DNA from: Gimesia sp.
GTDB lineage: Bacteria; Planctomycetota; Planctomycetia; Planctomycetales; Planctomycetaceae
Assembly (NCBI RefSeq): GCF_040219335.1
Contig: NZ_JAVJSQ010000029.1
Span: 124,001-188,000 of the forward strand
DNA length: 64,000 nucleotides
Direction of reading: 5' to 3'
Made by a program: the position numbers and the translations under genes. How positions within the stretch are numbered: position 1 is the first letter of the stretch; each line of letters opens with the position of its first letter. The notes under the pieces were generated by a model. The model had not been told where the DNA came from and did no database searches. It worked only from the letters and a program-made list of their open reading frames with translations. Positions 42,401 to 50,807 of this stretch are shown one piece after another.

Positions 42401-44086
42401 ACCAACGCTGACGAACTGCAGATCAAGATTTCTCAAGGTGCGAAGCCGGGAGAAGGGGGCGAACTGCCCGGGCATAAGGTCAACAAGATCATTGCTTCGG
42501 TACGTCACTCCACTCCGGGGGTCGGGCTGATCAGTCCTCCTCCGCACCACGATATTTACTCGATCGAAGACCTGTCGCAGCTGATTTACGACCTGAAGAA
42601 CAGTAACCCCTCGGCCCGGATCAGCGTGAAGCTGGTATCGGAAGTCGGCGTGGGTACGATTGCTTCGGGTGTGGCCAAAGGTCATGCCGACAACATTCTG
42701 ATCTCGGGAGCCTCCGGTGGTACCGGGGCCTCTCCGCTGACCAGTGTGAAGCACGCCGGTCTGCCCTGGGAACTGGGGATTTCGGAAACCCACCAGACGC
42801 TGGTGCTCAACGATCTCCGCAGCCGTGTGCGACTGCAGACTGACGGTCAGCTCAAAACCGGTCGCGATATCATTATTGCGACTCTGCTGGGAGCCGAAGA
42901 GTACGGCTTCTCCACCGGACCGCTGATCACCATGGGCTGTATCATGATGCGTAAGTGTCACCTGAATACCTGCCCGGTCGGGATTGCGACTCAGAATCCG
43001 GAACTGCGTAAGAAGTTCGCCGGTCAGCCCGAGCACGTGGTCAACTACTTCTTCCTCTTGGCAGAAGAGGCCCGTGAAATCATGGCTGAACTCGGATTCC
43101 GCACCATCAACGAGATGGTCGGACGCAGCGATGTACTGGAACTGGATGAAGGGGTTGCTCACTGGAAAGCGAAGCACCTGGACCTGACTCCGATTCTGCG
43201 ACTGGCTGAAAAGCCACACGAAAACGTGGGTACTTATTGCACGATGGACCAGCAGCACGGTCTGGAAGTCGTGATTGACAACCTGCTGATCAGCGAGGCA
43301 CAGCCTGCGATCCAGAATGGTGAGTCGGTCACCATCGATGTGAAACTCAAGAATACGGACCGGACCTTCGGTACGATGCTGAGCCACGAGGTTTCCAAGC
43401 ATCATGGTGCAGAAGGTCTGCCTGATGAAACGATTCACATCAATAGTAAGGGTTCCGCAGGACAGTCCCTGGGGGCCTGGCTGGCACACGGGATTACCAT
43501 CGAGCATGAAGGCGATGCCAACGACTATGTTGGTAAAGGTCTCAGCGGCGGACGGATCATTATCTATCCACCCGAGAATTCGACCTTCAAGCCGGAAGAT
43601 AACATCATCGTCGGTAACGTGAACCTGTATGGTGCGACCGAAGGTGAAGTTTACATTCGCGGTCAGGCTGCAGAACGTTTCTGTGTGCGTAACTCCGGAG
43701 CGAAAGCGGTTGTGGAAGGAATCGGCGATCACGGTTGTGAATACATGACCGGCGGTCGGGCCGTTGTTCTCGGTGAGACCGGACGCAACTTTGCAGCCGG
43801 GATGTCGGGTGGTGTGGCTTATGTCTACGACCCCGAAGGTCATCTGCTGCAGAACAGCAACCTGGAAACTGTGGAACTGGAACGGCTGGAAGATGCCGAG
43901 GATATCGCCGAACTGAAAGAGCTGATTGACAATCATCGCAAGTTCACCGGTTCGACCGTGGCTAAAACGATTCTGGATAACTGGGAAAACGAACTGGAAC
44001 TGTTCAAGAAAGTCATGCCTGTGGATTACAAGCGGGCTTTGCTGGAAATGGCAGCTGAAAAAGCGGAAGCTGCCGCCAGCGTCTAG
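39467..44086 (+). CDS. gltB: Glutamate synthase, large (alpha) subunit
   Basis: 1539 residues, normal for NADPH-GOGAT. It makes two glutamates from glutamine and 2-oxoglutarate. An N-terminal class II amidotransferase domain has its nucleophile at Cys42 (HDSCGVGF), implying removal of a 41-residue propeptide. The central and FMN-binding synthase domains follow, with the 3Fe-4S cysteines Cys1158, Cys1164 and Cys1169 (CIMMRKCHLNTC). The C-terminal GXGXG-type beta-helix is present (GLSGGRIIIYPP). Followed by gltD after 110 bases that contain a hairpin. Confidence 0.98.
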   Translation: MTSRTVRRGTDSENKAQNSLFQVGRFPEAHGLYDPEFEHDSCGVGFVAHIKGKRSHQIVVDADEMLRHMTHRGACGCEENTGDGAGILVSMPHDFLQRVVKEDLNLDLPPSGHYGMGNVFLPTDESQREHCKKVVEETVNAQGLVVLGWRELPVEPTTADIGPSALRALPHMEQVFISTSNHKVADHDHLERQLYIILKASSRQLREGSNLPQGLMFYFCSLSSNILVYKGMLTPDQVMPFYPDLQAEDFTSHLAMVHSRFSTNTFPSWDRAQPCRFMAHNGEINTLRGNANWMFARQGMMSSELFGDDLNKLFPIIEPHCSDSGNFDNALELLLMSGRPLPEVMMMMIPEAWQNHHSISVAKRAFYEYYSALQEPWDGPASVSFTDGKCIGAVLDRNGLRPSRYYVTHDDRVIMASEVGTLEVDPKLVKEKGRLQPGKMFLVDFEEGRLIPDEEIKEKYATKRPYQEWLQNQRLRLQDLPPAEKIDSVPTEELLSRLQAFGFTFETLKFMLIPLIKAKKDPIGSMGNDAALACLSDQPRLIYDYFHQLFAQVTNPAIDSIREEVIMSLECYIGPEGNLLESTEDQCHRLLIPEPIITNEQLAAIKKMDYRGWKTKTIDVTYPKSEGEAGFRAALDRIREEASQAIADGFSLIVVSDRAVCKDRVALPTLVSCGAIHHHLVRNEQRTQIGIVLETGEAREVHHHCLLFGYGADAINPYMAFEALWHSLEVGELDAAKWDRSSIVAAYRKGVCKGMLKVMAKMGISTLQSYKGAQIFEAVGLNQEIIEACFSGTASRIKGIGFDVVAKECEMRHNIGYPQRDQKRLPVLPNPGVYHWRANGEKHSWSPENIANLQAAASSGDKSAYKQFAKAVNEETTRQCHLRGLLAFKKREPIPLDEVEPVTEIVKRFCTGAMSYGSISAESHEALAIAMNRLGGKSNTGEGGEDYSRFKPLDNGDSKRSAIKQIASGRFGVTSWYLTNADELQIKISQGAKPGEGGELPGHKVNKIIASVRHSTPGVGLISPPPHHDIYSIEDLSQLIYDLKNSNPSARISVKLVSEVGVGTIASGVAKGHADNILISGASGGTGASPLTSVKHAGLPWELGISETHQTLVLNDLRSRVRLQTDGQLKTGRDIIIATLLGAEEYGFSTGPLITMGCIMMRKCHLNTCPVGIATQNPELRKKFAGQPEHVVNYFFLLAEEAREIMAELGFRTINEMVGRSDVLELDEGVAHWKAKHLDLTPILRLAEKPHENVGTYCTMDQQHGLEVVIDNLLISEAQPAIQNGESVTIDVKLKNTDRTFGTMLSHEVSKHHGAEGLPDETIHINSKGSAGQSLGAWLAHGITIEHEGDANDYVGKGLSGGRIIIYPPENSTFKPEDNIIVGNVNLYGATEGEVYIRGQAAERFCVRNSGAKAVVEGIGDHGCEYMTGGRAVVLGETGRNFAAGMSGGVAYVYDPEGHLLQNSNLETVELERLEDAEDIAELKELIDNHRKFTGSTVAKTILDNWENELELFKKVMPVDYKRALLEMAAEKAEAAASV

Positions 44087-44097
44087 TGACAAACTGT

Positions 44098-44130
44098 GTT
44101 CCTGTCGCGTCTGAACCGCGTGACAGGAAC
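44098..44130 (+). other. Hairpin between gltB and gltD
   Basis: GTTCCTGTC pairs with GACAGGAAC, extended by GCG/CGC, around a short loop. There is no T run, so it is more likely an mRNA processing or stability element than a full terminator. Confidence 0.6.
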
Positions 44131-44196
44131 GCCTTCCCAGGAGCATATTGCTTCTTCTGTATAAGAGCTAACACATTTTTAGAGTGAGATAGAACT

Positions 44197-45705
44197 ATGG
44201 GTAAGCCAACCGGCTTCATGGAATTTGCACGAGAACTGGGTGCCGACAAAAAACCGGAACTGCGGATTCTGGACTGGAATGAGTTCCACGATCATCTGAC
44301 CGATGAAGAGCTCAGCAACCAGGGCGCTCGCTGCATGGACTGTGGGATTCCCTTCTGCCACACCGGGAAAACTCTGGCAGGCATGGCCTCGGGTTGTCCG
44401 ATTAACAACCTGATCCCCGAGTGGAACGACCACATCTACAACGGTCGCTGGCAGGATGCACTCGACAGTCTGCACAAGACAAACAACTTCCCGGAATTCA
44501 CCGGTCGTGTCTGTCCCGCACCTTGTGAAGGGGCCTGCGTACTGGGGATTCACGAACCTCCAGTAACGATCAAGAACATTGAGAACTCAATCATCGACCA
44601 CGCTTTCGATCAGGGTTGGGTCCAGCCGAGTCCTCCTAAAACACGTACCGGCAAGAAAGTCGCTGTCGTCGGTTCCGGTCCTGCCGGACTGGCTGCCGCC
44701 GCGCAGCTGAATACCGCCGGTCACAGCGTAACCGTTTACGAACGCGACGACCGCATTGGTGGTCTGTTGATGTACGGCATTCCCAACATGAAGCTGGAGA
44801 AGTGGATCGTACAGCGACGTGTCGATCTGCTGGCTGACGAAGGGGTGGAATTCATCACCAACACTTCAATTGGCGTGGACATCACCGCGGATCAGCTGAT
44901 GAACGATTTCGACGCCGTCGTGCTCTGCACCGGTGCGACCAAGCCCCGCGATCTGCCCATTCCGGGACGTGATCTGAAGGGTGTGCACTTCGCGATGGAA
45001 TACCTGTCGAAGAACACGAAGAGCCTGCTGGAGTCCGGTCTGGAAAGCAAGCATTACGAGAACTCGCCGGTTGAGGGTTTCATCAACGCTGAAGGCAAGA
45101 AAGTTGTCGTGATCGGCGGTGGTGATACCGGTAACGACTGCCTGGGTACCGCGATGCGTCAGAACTGCGAAAGCCTGATCAACCTGGAAATCGTGCCTCA
45201 GCCTCCGATGGAGCGGGCTGCGAACAACCCCTGGCCTCAGTGGCCGAAGATCTTCCGCGTGGACTACGGTCACGAAGAAGCAGCTGCCGCGTTCGGTAAA
45301 GATCCGCGGATGTTCCAGATGTCGACCCTCGAATTCGTGGGCGACGGCAAAGGCAATCTGAAAGCGATCAAGATCTGCGAAGTCGACTGGTCCAAGCCGG
45401 TCGAGAACGGCCCTCCATTCAGCGTGGTTCCCGGTTCGGAACAGGAGCTCGAATGCGATCTGGTCTTCCTGGCACTCGGGTTCTTAGGCCCCGAGCATAT
45501 CATCAGCGAGCAGCTGAGCCTGGAAACCGACGCCCGTTCGAACTTCAAAGCCGAGCATGAGCAGTACACGACGAACATCGACGGCGTCTTCGCTGCCGGC
45601 GACTGCCGACGTGGTCAGAGCCTGATCGTCTGGGCGATCAACGAAGGCCGCGGCGCTGCCCGTGAGTGTGACCGTTACCTGATGGGAGCGACCGAACTGC
45701 CGTAA
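44197..45705 (+). CDS. gltD: Glutamate synthase, small (beta) subunit
   Basis: 502 residues. Supplies electrons from NADPH to GltB. N-terminal Fe-S cysteines Cys46, Cys49 and Cys54 (CMDCGIPFC) and CPAPCEGAC further on; the FAD-binding [10 protein letters not shown] near 155; the NADPH-binding GGGDTGNDC near 306; and the end [18 protein letters not shown] typical of the family. Operon partner of gltB. Confidence 0.98.
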   Translation: MGKPTGFMEFARELGADKKPELRILDWNEFHDHLTDEELSNQGARCMDCGIPFCHTGKTLAGMASGCPINNLIPEWNDHIYNGRWQDALDSLHKTNNFPEFTGRVCPAPCEGACVLGIHEPPVTIKNIENSIIDHAFDQGWVQPSPPKTRTGKKVAVVGSGPAGLAAAAQLNTAGHSVTVYERDDRIGGLLMYGIPNMKLEKWIVQRRVDLLADEGVEFITNTSIGVDITADQLMNDFDAVVLCTGATKPRDLPIPGRDLKGVHFAMEYLSKNTKSLLESGLESKHYENSPVEGFINAEGKKVVVIGGGDTGNDCLGTAMRQNCESLINLEIVPQPPMERAANNPWPQWPKIFRVDYGHEEAAAAFGKDPRMFQMSTLEFVGDGKGNLKAIKICEVDWSKPVENGPPFSVVPGSEQELECDLVFLALGFLGPEHIISEQLSLETDARSNFKAEHEQYTTNIDGVFAAGDCRRGQSLIVWAINEGRGAARECDRYLMGATELP

Positions 45706-45767
45706 TTTCGGTTTTAAAAACGGTTGAATTTGAATTAGCAGAAGCCCCGATGAATTGAGGTGTCAGT

Positions 45768-47000
45768 ATGAATGTACGGCCTGTCGTAATTTATTCACTG
45801 ATAGCAGTCTTCGGGATGCTTCTGCAGCTCGGGTGTGAACGTTCAACGGCACCATCTTCTGCTCCTTCTTCGAAAGCCGAACTAACTACGAAAAGTGATT
45901 CTCTGAAAAGTGAGACTCCTGTCGCAGATTCGACTTCGGAAGTTACCCTCAAGTTCACTCCACGTTGCGCAAAGAAAATGCAGCAACTTCTAAAGCAGAC
46001 TGCTCCTGGTAGTGTGCTTGAGGTTTCGGTCATCCCTGTGGTTAATTGTCAGGGATTCAATTATTCGATGTCCTTCATGGAACCATCTGAAGAGACGACA
46101 GGGATTTTAACTGTTATCGACAAGATTCCAATTGTGGTGGCTCAGGATGATGCCGTCTTTCTGCAAAAGGCTACCATCGATTATAAGAAGGATGAAGGTG
46201 GCTTTGAATTTATCAATCCTGACGCTGATATCGCTGTGCTCGACGAGTACAAGAAGTTAAAGGAAGAAGAAGAGCGCCGTCGTCCAATAGAAGAAGCACA
46301 AGCGAAGCAGATTGATCCAAAGCTAGCTGCTGCCGACCTGTTTACGGATCAGCGTCAGCAGGCATTTGAAGCTCTGAATCTCTGGTGGAAATTCAATCAA
46401 CCGGAACAGGCAATCTCATATCCTGCTACAGTCGGACGTGTTGATCGCTATCAATTATCAAGTGGGGAAAACGTTGCCGTTGTCTTTACAGGGGCTCCTG
46501 GAAAGCAGGAAGGTGGCGTGCATCTGGTTGATGAAAACGGTCGAAATGTCTTCTATTCCTATACAGACTATATTGATGAAACTGATCAATTTATAGATGT
46601 GAACGGTGACGGTGTTCCAGAAATTGTCAGTGAAAGTAGTATGAGTTACCATTCAGATGATTCTACAAACAAGGCTGTGACCGAGGCGACATCAGTTAGT
46701 GTGATTGCATTAAGCACGAAGAGGTCAACCTTACACCGTCTGGTCTTTGATGTACGTCCTTTTAAAGAGGAATCGACCTGGCGATGGAAGTTGGTCGAGA
46801 ATCCTGCTGGAACAATGGATCTGATAATCGAAGCGCCTGTTGAAGATGGTTGGGAAGAACGGGCAAAATTTGCCTGGTCGCGAGAAAAAACAAGATTTGA
46901 AGGTCCTGCAGGATCAAAAGAGGAGGGCTTTATCTCCATGCCTGATCAATTCTCTAAAGAACGGTTCAAGGAGTTTATGAAACCGTTAAAAAGCGATTGA
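45768..47000 (+). CDS. Lipoprotein with degenerate IscA/HesB-like domain
   Basis: 410 residues. A signal peptide with lipobox LGC puts the lipid Cys at 23. A Ser/Thr linker leads to a domain at about 57-155 that follows the A-type Fe-S carrier pattern: LKFTPRCAKKMQQLL, then VIPVVNCQGFNYSMSF (Cys94 in place of GGCSGF), VAQDDAVFLQKATIDY and GGFEFINPDAD. The C-terminal CGC pair of true carriers is absent. After a Glu/Arg-rich helix (158-175), the C-terminal part has a calcium-loop-like DVNGDGVPEI (about 283-292). Position outside the cytoplasm and the missing cysteines argue against Fe-S delivery. Start has GAGGTG upstream. Role unknown. Confidence 0.75.
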   Translation: MNVRPVVIYSLIAVFGMLLQLGCERSTAPSSAPSSKAELTTKSDSLKSETPVADSTSEVTLKFTPRCAKKMQQLLKQTAPGSVLEVSVIPVVNCQGFNYSMSFMEPSEETTGILTVIDKIPIVVAQDDAVFLQKATIDYKKDEGGFEFINPDADIAVLDEYKKLKEEEERRRPIEEAQAKQIDPKLAAADLFTDQRQQAFEALNLWWKFNQPEQAISYPATVGRVDRYQLSSGENVAVVFTGAPGKQEGGVHLVDENGRNVFYSYTDYIDETDQFIDVNGDGVPEIVSESSMSYHSDDSTNKAVTEATSVSVIALSTKRSTLHRLVFDVRPFKEESTWRWKLVENPAGTMDLIIEAPVEDGWEERAKFAWSREKTRFEGPAGSKEEGFISMPDQFSKERFKEFMKPLKSD

Positions 47001-47386
47001 ACTGTTTCAGTATACCCTGAACGTCGCCTCTGTTTTTGTGTCATCTCTGCAGTCGTGGTGATTTATCGTCAATCTTGCCAGTCTGCCAGTTGTCTACTCT
47101 CAATTATCCGCCTGGCAGTGGTGGTTCATTTCTCACGACGGGTATTCTGTCAGTTTCCTGCGCGCTGCGCTCGGCCCGAATTGCATTCGGGCTCACCCGG
47201 GAATGTGAGCGGAATGGCGTTAGGTAGCGGTTTCTGATGTCAGCGTTGACCTTTTTACCGGCGGTAGCGCCTTGCCGCTCATGGTGGGGACGCGCTTTTG
47301 AATTGCCAGGGGAGGTTACACCAGAAAGATTGTCGCCAGGCGGAGGGACACATGGAGCCTCCCCTGCACCTTGAGGAATTTTATTC
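47001..47386. other. Repeat-bearing intergenic region
   Basis: 386 bases made largely of repeat material: R1 at 47147-47198, an extension to about 47275 that resembles 63928-64000, and a GTCGCCAGGCGG segment at 47331-47367 with inverted AGGGGAGG (47308-47315) / CCTCCCCT (47358-47365). No gene. Confidence 0.6.
47147..47198 (+). repeat. 52-bp hairpin repeat (R1)
   Basis: Near-identical to the copies at 48393 and 63876, with the core GCCCGAATTGCATTCGGGC. The similarity to the 63876 copy continues for about 75 further bases (AATGGCGTT, CGGTTTCTG, TTACCGGCGG). Confidence 0.92.
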
Positions 47387-48031
47387 ATGAATTTACCTGT
47401 GCCTAATTCCTTTCGACTGCAGATTCGTTTGTCTGCCATTGATGAGCGGCTGTACGCGGCCTGGCAGCGGTGGTGTGGTGATCTGCCGTTTGTGGAGGTG
47501 CAGCATGGTTCGATCTTTGATGTCGCAGCGGATGCGATTGTGAGTCCGGCGAACAGTTTCGGTTTTATGGATGGCGGCATTGATCGGCTCTACCTGGAAC
47601 GCTTTGGAACACAACTCCAGGATCGGGTGCAGGCACAGATTCGCACCGACCATGCCGGGGAACTACTGGTAGGGGCTGCGACGCTGGTGGAGACCGGTGA
47701 TGCAGAGATCCCCTGGCTGATTGCTGCTCCCACGATGCGAGTGCCGCTGCCGGTGGACTCGACGATCAATGCTTATCTGGCGGCACGGGCGATCTTTCTA
47801 TTGATTCGAAAAGGGTTGATTCCCGCGGGCGACAATGCAGGACAGCCGGTGCGTGAGCAGGTCAAAACGATTTCGATCCCTGGACTGGGAACCGGCGTGG
47901 GCAGGATGGACCCGGTGCGATGTGCGAAGCAGGTGCGTGCAGCGATCGAGGACGTCGTACTGGGGCGATTTGAGTTTCCCAAGAGTACGTCACAGATCCG
48001 CAAGCGGCATGACCGGTTACTGGGGAAGTGA
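47387..48031 (+). CDS. Macro-domain protein (ADP-ribose binding)
   Basis: 214 residues. Macro fold with both ligand loops: SPANSFGFMDGGID near residue 53, and IPGLGTGVGRMDP near 168, plus GDIF-like HGSIFDVAADAIV before the first loop. Macro domains bind or remove ADP-ribose. A neighbouring ADP-ribosyltransferase such as DarT is not present, so no toxin-antitoxin role is asserted. It lies in the accessory stretch after the repeat cluster and 27 bases before a small basic gene. Confidence 0.9.
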   Translation: MNLPVPNSFRLQIRLSAIDERLYAAWQRWCGDLPFVEVQHGSIFDVAADAIVSPANSFGFMDGGIDRLYLERFGTQLQDRVQAQIRTDHAGELLVGAATLVETGDAEIPWLIAAPTMRVPLPVDSTINAYLAARAIFLLIRKGLIPAGDNAGQPVREQVKTISIPGLGTGVGRMDPVRCAKQVRAAIEDVVLGRFEFPKSTSQIRKRHDRLLGK

Positions 48032-48058
48032 CTTCGTCCGCTGAAAGAGGTGTGATCA

Positions 48059-48295
48059 ATGAGCCGTTCCAGAAAAAAGTCTCCTTTTATGCCGATCACC
48101 ACAGCCAGATCGGAAAAAGAAGATAAGATGCTGGCGAACCGACGGCATCGCAGGATCAATAAGCCGCTTTTGAATCAGACCCATGATCAGGATGCTCTGC
48201 TTGAATTACGCGTGCTGAGTAATGTCTGGGGGTTTGATAAGGATGGTAAAAGAATGGTCGACCCTGATCTGCAGAGGCATCTGTTGCGCAAATAG
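48059..48295 (+). CDS. Small basic hypothetical protein, 78 aa
   Basis: Begins MSRSRKKSPFMPITTARSEK and continues with a very basic middle (ANRRHRRINK) and a VLSNVWGFDKDGK segment. The start resembles small uncharacterised bacterial proteins of the form MSRSxRKxPxxxxTTAxSEK. No function known. The ATG lies 27 bases after the macro-domain gene. Confidence 0.7.
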   Translation: MSRSRKKSPFMPITTARSEKEDKMLANRRHRRINKPLLNQTHDQDALLELRVLSNVWGFDKDGKRMVDPDLQRHLLRK

Positions 48296-48392
48296 ATCTT
48301 TCGATTCTGATGGTGATTGGTCCCCAGGCACATTGAAAAACGTTTGTCGTGATTATAGATGAGTGAATTATCTCTAAAGATTGAGAACAACC

Positions 48393-48444
48393 CTGTCAGT
48401 TTCCTGCTCGCTGCGCTCGGCCCGAATTGCATTCGGGCTCACCC
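48393..48444 (+). repeat. 52-bp hairpin repeat (R1)
   Basis: Full copy in the 260-base gap between the small basic gene and the DUF5662 gene; core GCCCGAATTGCATTCGGGC. Confidence 0.92.
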
Positions 48445-48555
48445 ATTTTTTTCATCTTCCTGTTGGTTGGATGTGAGTCAGCCACTATCATCGTATGTGA
48501 ACTTAAACGGAATCTGCTTTCGGGAAGCTGGAAAATTGTCAGAATGGAGTGAGCA

Positions 48556-49083
48556 TTGCAAGAGCCGACGCCGGAGATGGTGACTTTCTATGAACGCCGG
48601 ACGCGGGCGCATATTGAGCGGGTGCGGCGGAATCTGGCGCTGCTGGCGTCGGAGTGGGCGTGCGGAGAGGAACTGCTGGCGCGGGGTGAAGTGCATGATG
48701 CTTCCAAGTTCGAAGACGCGGAACGGGTGCCTTATATCTGGCTGACCGAATATCATCGCTGCCGATGGCGGAACATTCCGTTTACTTATCCGGAGGGAAT
48801 GGAAGCCCGCACGCAGGCGGCGGTGCGGCATCATGTGAGCCACAACCGGCATCATCCGGAATTCCACGCCGATCCGAATGAGATGACCGACGTGGATCTG
48901 ATCGAGATGGTCTGTGACTGGACGGCGATGTCAGAGGAGTTCGGTCAGGACGGCGGCAGTGCCCGGGGCTGGGCCATGAAGACCATCGGTGAGCGGGTCG
49001 CATTTAATGATGAGAAGACGCGGTTTGTGTTTGAGGTGATCGAACAACTGGACCGGCTGCGATGCGAGGACCAGAGACCATGA
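48556..49083 (+). CDS. DUF5662-like protein
   Basis: 175 residues. Conserved His/Asp/Lys pattern EVHDASKFED near residue 45 and VRHHVSHNRHHPEFH near 95, as in DUF5662, which looks like a small metal-binding helical fold. TTG start with GGAG 6 bases upstream; a stop codon just upstream in frame rules out a longer form. Its stop overlaps the next start (ATGA). Confidence 0.7.
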   Translation: MQEPTPEMVTFYERRTRAHIERVRRNLALLASEWACGEELLARGEVHDASKFEDAERVPYIWLTEYHRCRWRNIPFTYPEGMEARTQAAVRHHVSHNRHHPEFHADPNEMTDVDLIEMVCDWTAMSEEFGQDGGSARGWAMKTIGERVAFNDEKTRFVFEVIEQLDRLRCEDQRP

Positions 49084-49430
49084 AGATTCTGAGCCTGGAT
49101 CCGTATGAATTTGAGTCATCCAGTTCGGAAGAATTTCTGGTGATCGCGATTGCGAACGCAAAACAGTTTCCTGGCTGGGAGGCCTTTTTTCAGGCGACGA
49201 TTGAATCAGGAGCATTCGAGCCGCGTGAGTCACCGTTTCCTGCTCAACCGATTGCATTTCAGGACTTTGAGTATGCAGACGCGGTTCGCATTTATCTGCA
49301 AAGTTATGCCGGAATTATTCCTGAGAGCAATGCTTCTGCAATCCCGCTTGCCTGCGAATGGTATGAACAGGAAATTCTGATCGAGGAGCGAGGAACTTAT
49401 ATCCGTTATGCCTGGGAGACCTCGGCATGA
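49080..49430 (+). CDS. Hypothetical protein, 116 aa
   Basis: No family recognised. Soluble, acidic, with aromatic segments (GWEAFFQATIES, RIYLQSYAGIIPES). It is translationally coupled to the DUF5662 gene by a 4-base overlap, so the two probably act together. Confidence 0.65.
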   Translation: MKILSLDPYEFESSSSEEFLVIAIANAKQFPGWEAFFQATIESGAFEPRESPFPAQPIAFQDFEYADAVRIYLQSYAGIIPESNASAIPLACEWYEQEILIEERGTYIRYAWETSA

Positions 49431-49500
49431 GTTTGTGTGATTCAGCTGTGTTTGACGGGATCGAAACCTGACTCGTTGCGGTGTGAGGAATTTTACTTCG

Positions 49501-50040
49501 ATGGACTTTGAAAAACTCTGGCCGGATTTAGAGTGGGTAATTGATGAACTGAAGGATGGCATGTCATTCTTTGAAGGGTACGTGACTTCCATTGCTCCGA
49601 ACCGAATTGCAGCAGGGGTGTCAAAAATCGATGAGGCAGCAGTGCGTTGCGACTACCATCAGCATCTCTGGTCATGTGTTGTCGTTCAAGCTGATCAAGT
49701 ACAGGAATATTCGCCTGAGGAGTATGAAAGACGATTTCGCGAAGATCAGATCGTTCTGTTTTGTGTCGACTATGAGAAGAAGATCGCAGGGAATACCTTT
49801 AAATTCAAACTTGTTATAGAGGAAAACGACGCTCCGTCGAGTACATCGCTGGAAATTCTCTGTTATGGAGAAGCTGTGCTCAATAGCCGTTCCCCTAAAG
49901 CTGCCGTCGAAAAAGTAATCCTGGAATGTTGCGATCTGTGTGAGTTATTCGAAGGTGATGCACTCTTCATCGGACCTGATACGATTCATTATCCCCGAAG
50001 TAAAGATGACAAGCTGCAGGAGTGGACGCGGATTAAATAG
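49501..50040 (+). CDS. Hypothetical protein, 179 aa
   Basis: Soluble and mixed alpha/beta, with no recognised domain. Begins MDFEKLWPDLEWVIDELKDG. Four Cys are clustered near residues 140-146 and 78 without a clear metal motif. Base composition is lower in G+C than the neighbouring genes, consistent with an acquired gene. The ATG is preferred over a GTG at 49483 because GAGGAA lies upstream. Confidence 0.6.
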   Translation: MDFEKLWPDLEWVIDELKDGMSFFEGYVTSIAPNRIAAGVSKIDEAAVRCDYHQHLWSCVVVQADQVQEYSPEEYERRFREDQIVLFCVDYEKKIAGNTFKFKLVIEENDAPSSTSLEILCYGEAVLNSRSPKAAVEKVILECCDLCELFEGDALFIGPDTIHYPRSKDDKLQEWTRIK

Positions 50041-50078
50041 CTGGCTCCTGCTGATATTTAAATAGATACGAAAGATTT

Positions 50079-50762
50079 ATGGCATTTACTCTGGAGCAGG
50101 TGGTTCCCTGGGGGCGTTCGTTTGAGGAATATCGGGCGATGTTTGACCTGGGCGAAGTGGAGCTTGCGCAGCGAATTCTGGGCTGCGGGGACGGGCCGGC
50201 CAGTTTTAATGCGACGCTGACGCGGCAGGGGGGCGCGGTGGTCTCGGTGGATCCGTTGTATGGTTTCTCTGCCGGGGAGATCTGTCAGCGGATTGACGAG
50301 ACGTTCGAGACCGTATTGCAGCAGACGCAGGAGAACGCGGGTGAGTTTGTCTGGGAACAGATTCGCTCGGTCAAAGAACTGGGAGAGATCCGCAGAGCTG
50401 CGATGCAGGAGTTTCTGGTCGACTATCCGGCGGGGGAGGCGCAGGGACGCTACCGGGAGGCGGCGCTGCCTGTGTTGCCGTTTGAGGAGGCTGCCTTTGA
50501 TCTGGCAGTCTGCTCGCACTTTCTGTTTCTGTACAGCGCGCACTTTTCCCTCGAGTTTCATCTGGCTTCCCTCAGGGAGTTATGCAGAGTGGCCCGCGAG
50601 GTGCGTGTGTTTCCGTTGCTGGAACTGGGGGCGAGGCCGTCCCGGTATCGAGAACCGGTCGTGGCACAACTGTCCGCGGAGGGTTATGATGTGCAGATCA
50701 GGCGTGTGCCTTACGAGTTTCAGAAACAGGGAAACGAAATGCTGGTGGTTTCGGTTCCTTAA
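50079..50762 (+). CDS. Class I SAM-dependent methyltransferase-like protein
   Basis: 227 residues. The SAM-binding motif I is ILGCGDGPASFN (about 33-44), followed by an acidic end of strand 2 (VVSVDPLY). The post-motif FDLAVCSHFLFLYS near 147 matches motif IV. The C-terminal strands carry VRVFPLLELG. Substrate unknown. Followed by the phosphatase gene after 45 bases. Confidence 0.75.
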   Translation: MAFTLEQVVPWGRSFEEYRAMFDLGEVELAQRILGCGDGPASFNATLTRQGGAVVSVDPLYGFSAGEICQRIDETFETVLQQTQENAGEFVWEQIRSVKELGEIRRAAMQEFLVDYPAGEAQGRYREAALPVLPFEEAAFDLAVCSHFLFLYSAHFSLEFHLASLRELCRVAREVRVFPLLELGARPSRYREPVVAQLSAEGYDVQIRRVPYEFQKQGNEMLVVSVP

Positions 50763-50807
50763 TACTGAGAACCCGCCCGACAATCTTACTGTTTCAAGTT
50801 GCCCTGT

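Noticed and set aside
42002..44146. 714-codon open frame on the minus strand opposite gltB
   Set aside because: Antisense shadow of a strongly conserved gene; no domain of its own.
47387..48295. Macro-domain gene plus small basic gene as a DarTG-type toxin-antitoxin pair
   Set aside because: The partner shows no DarT or other ADP-ribosyltransferase features.
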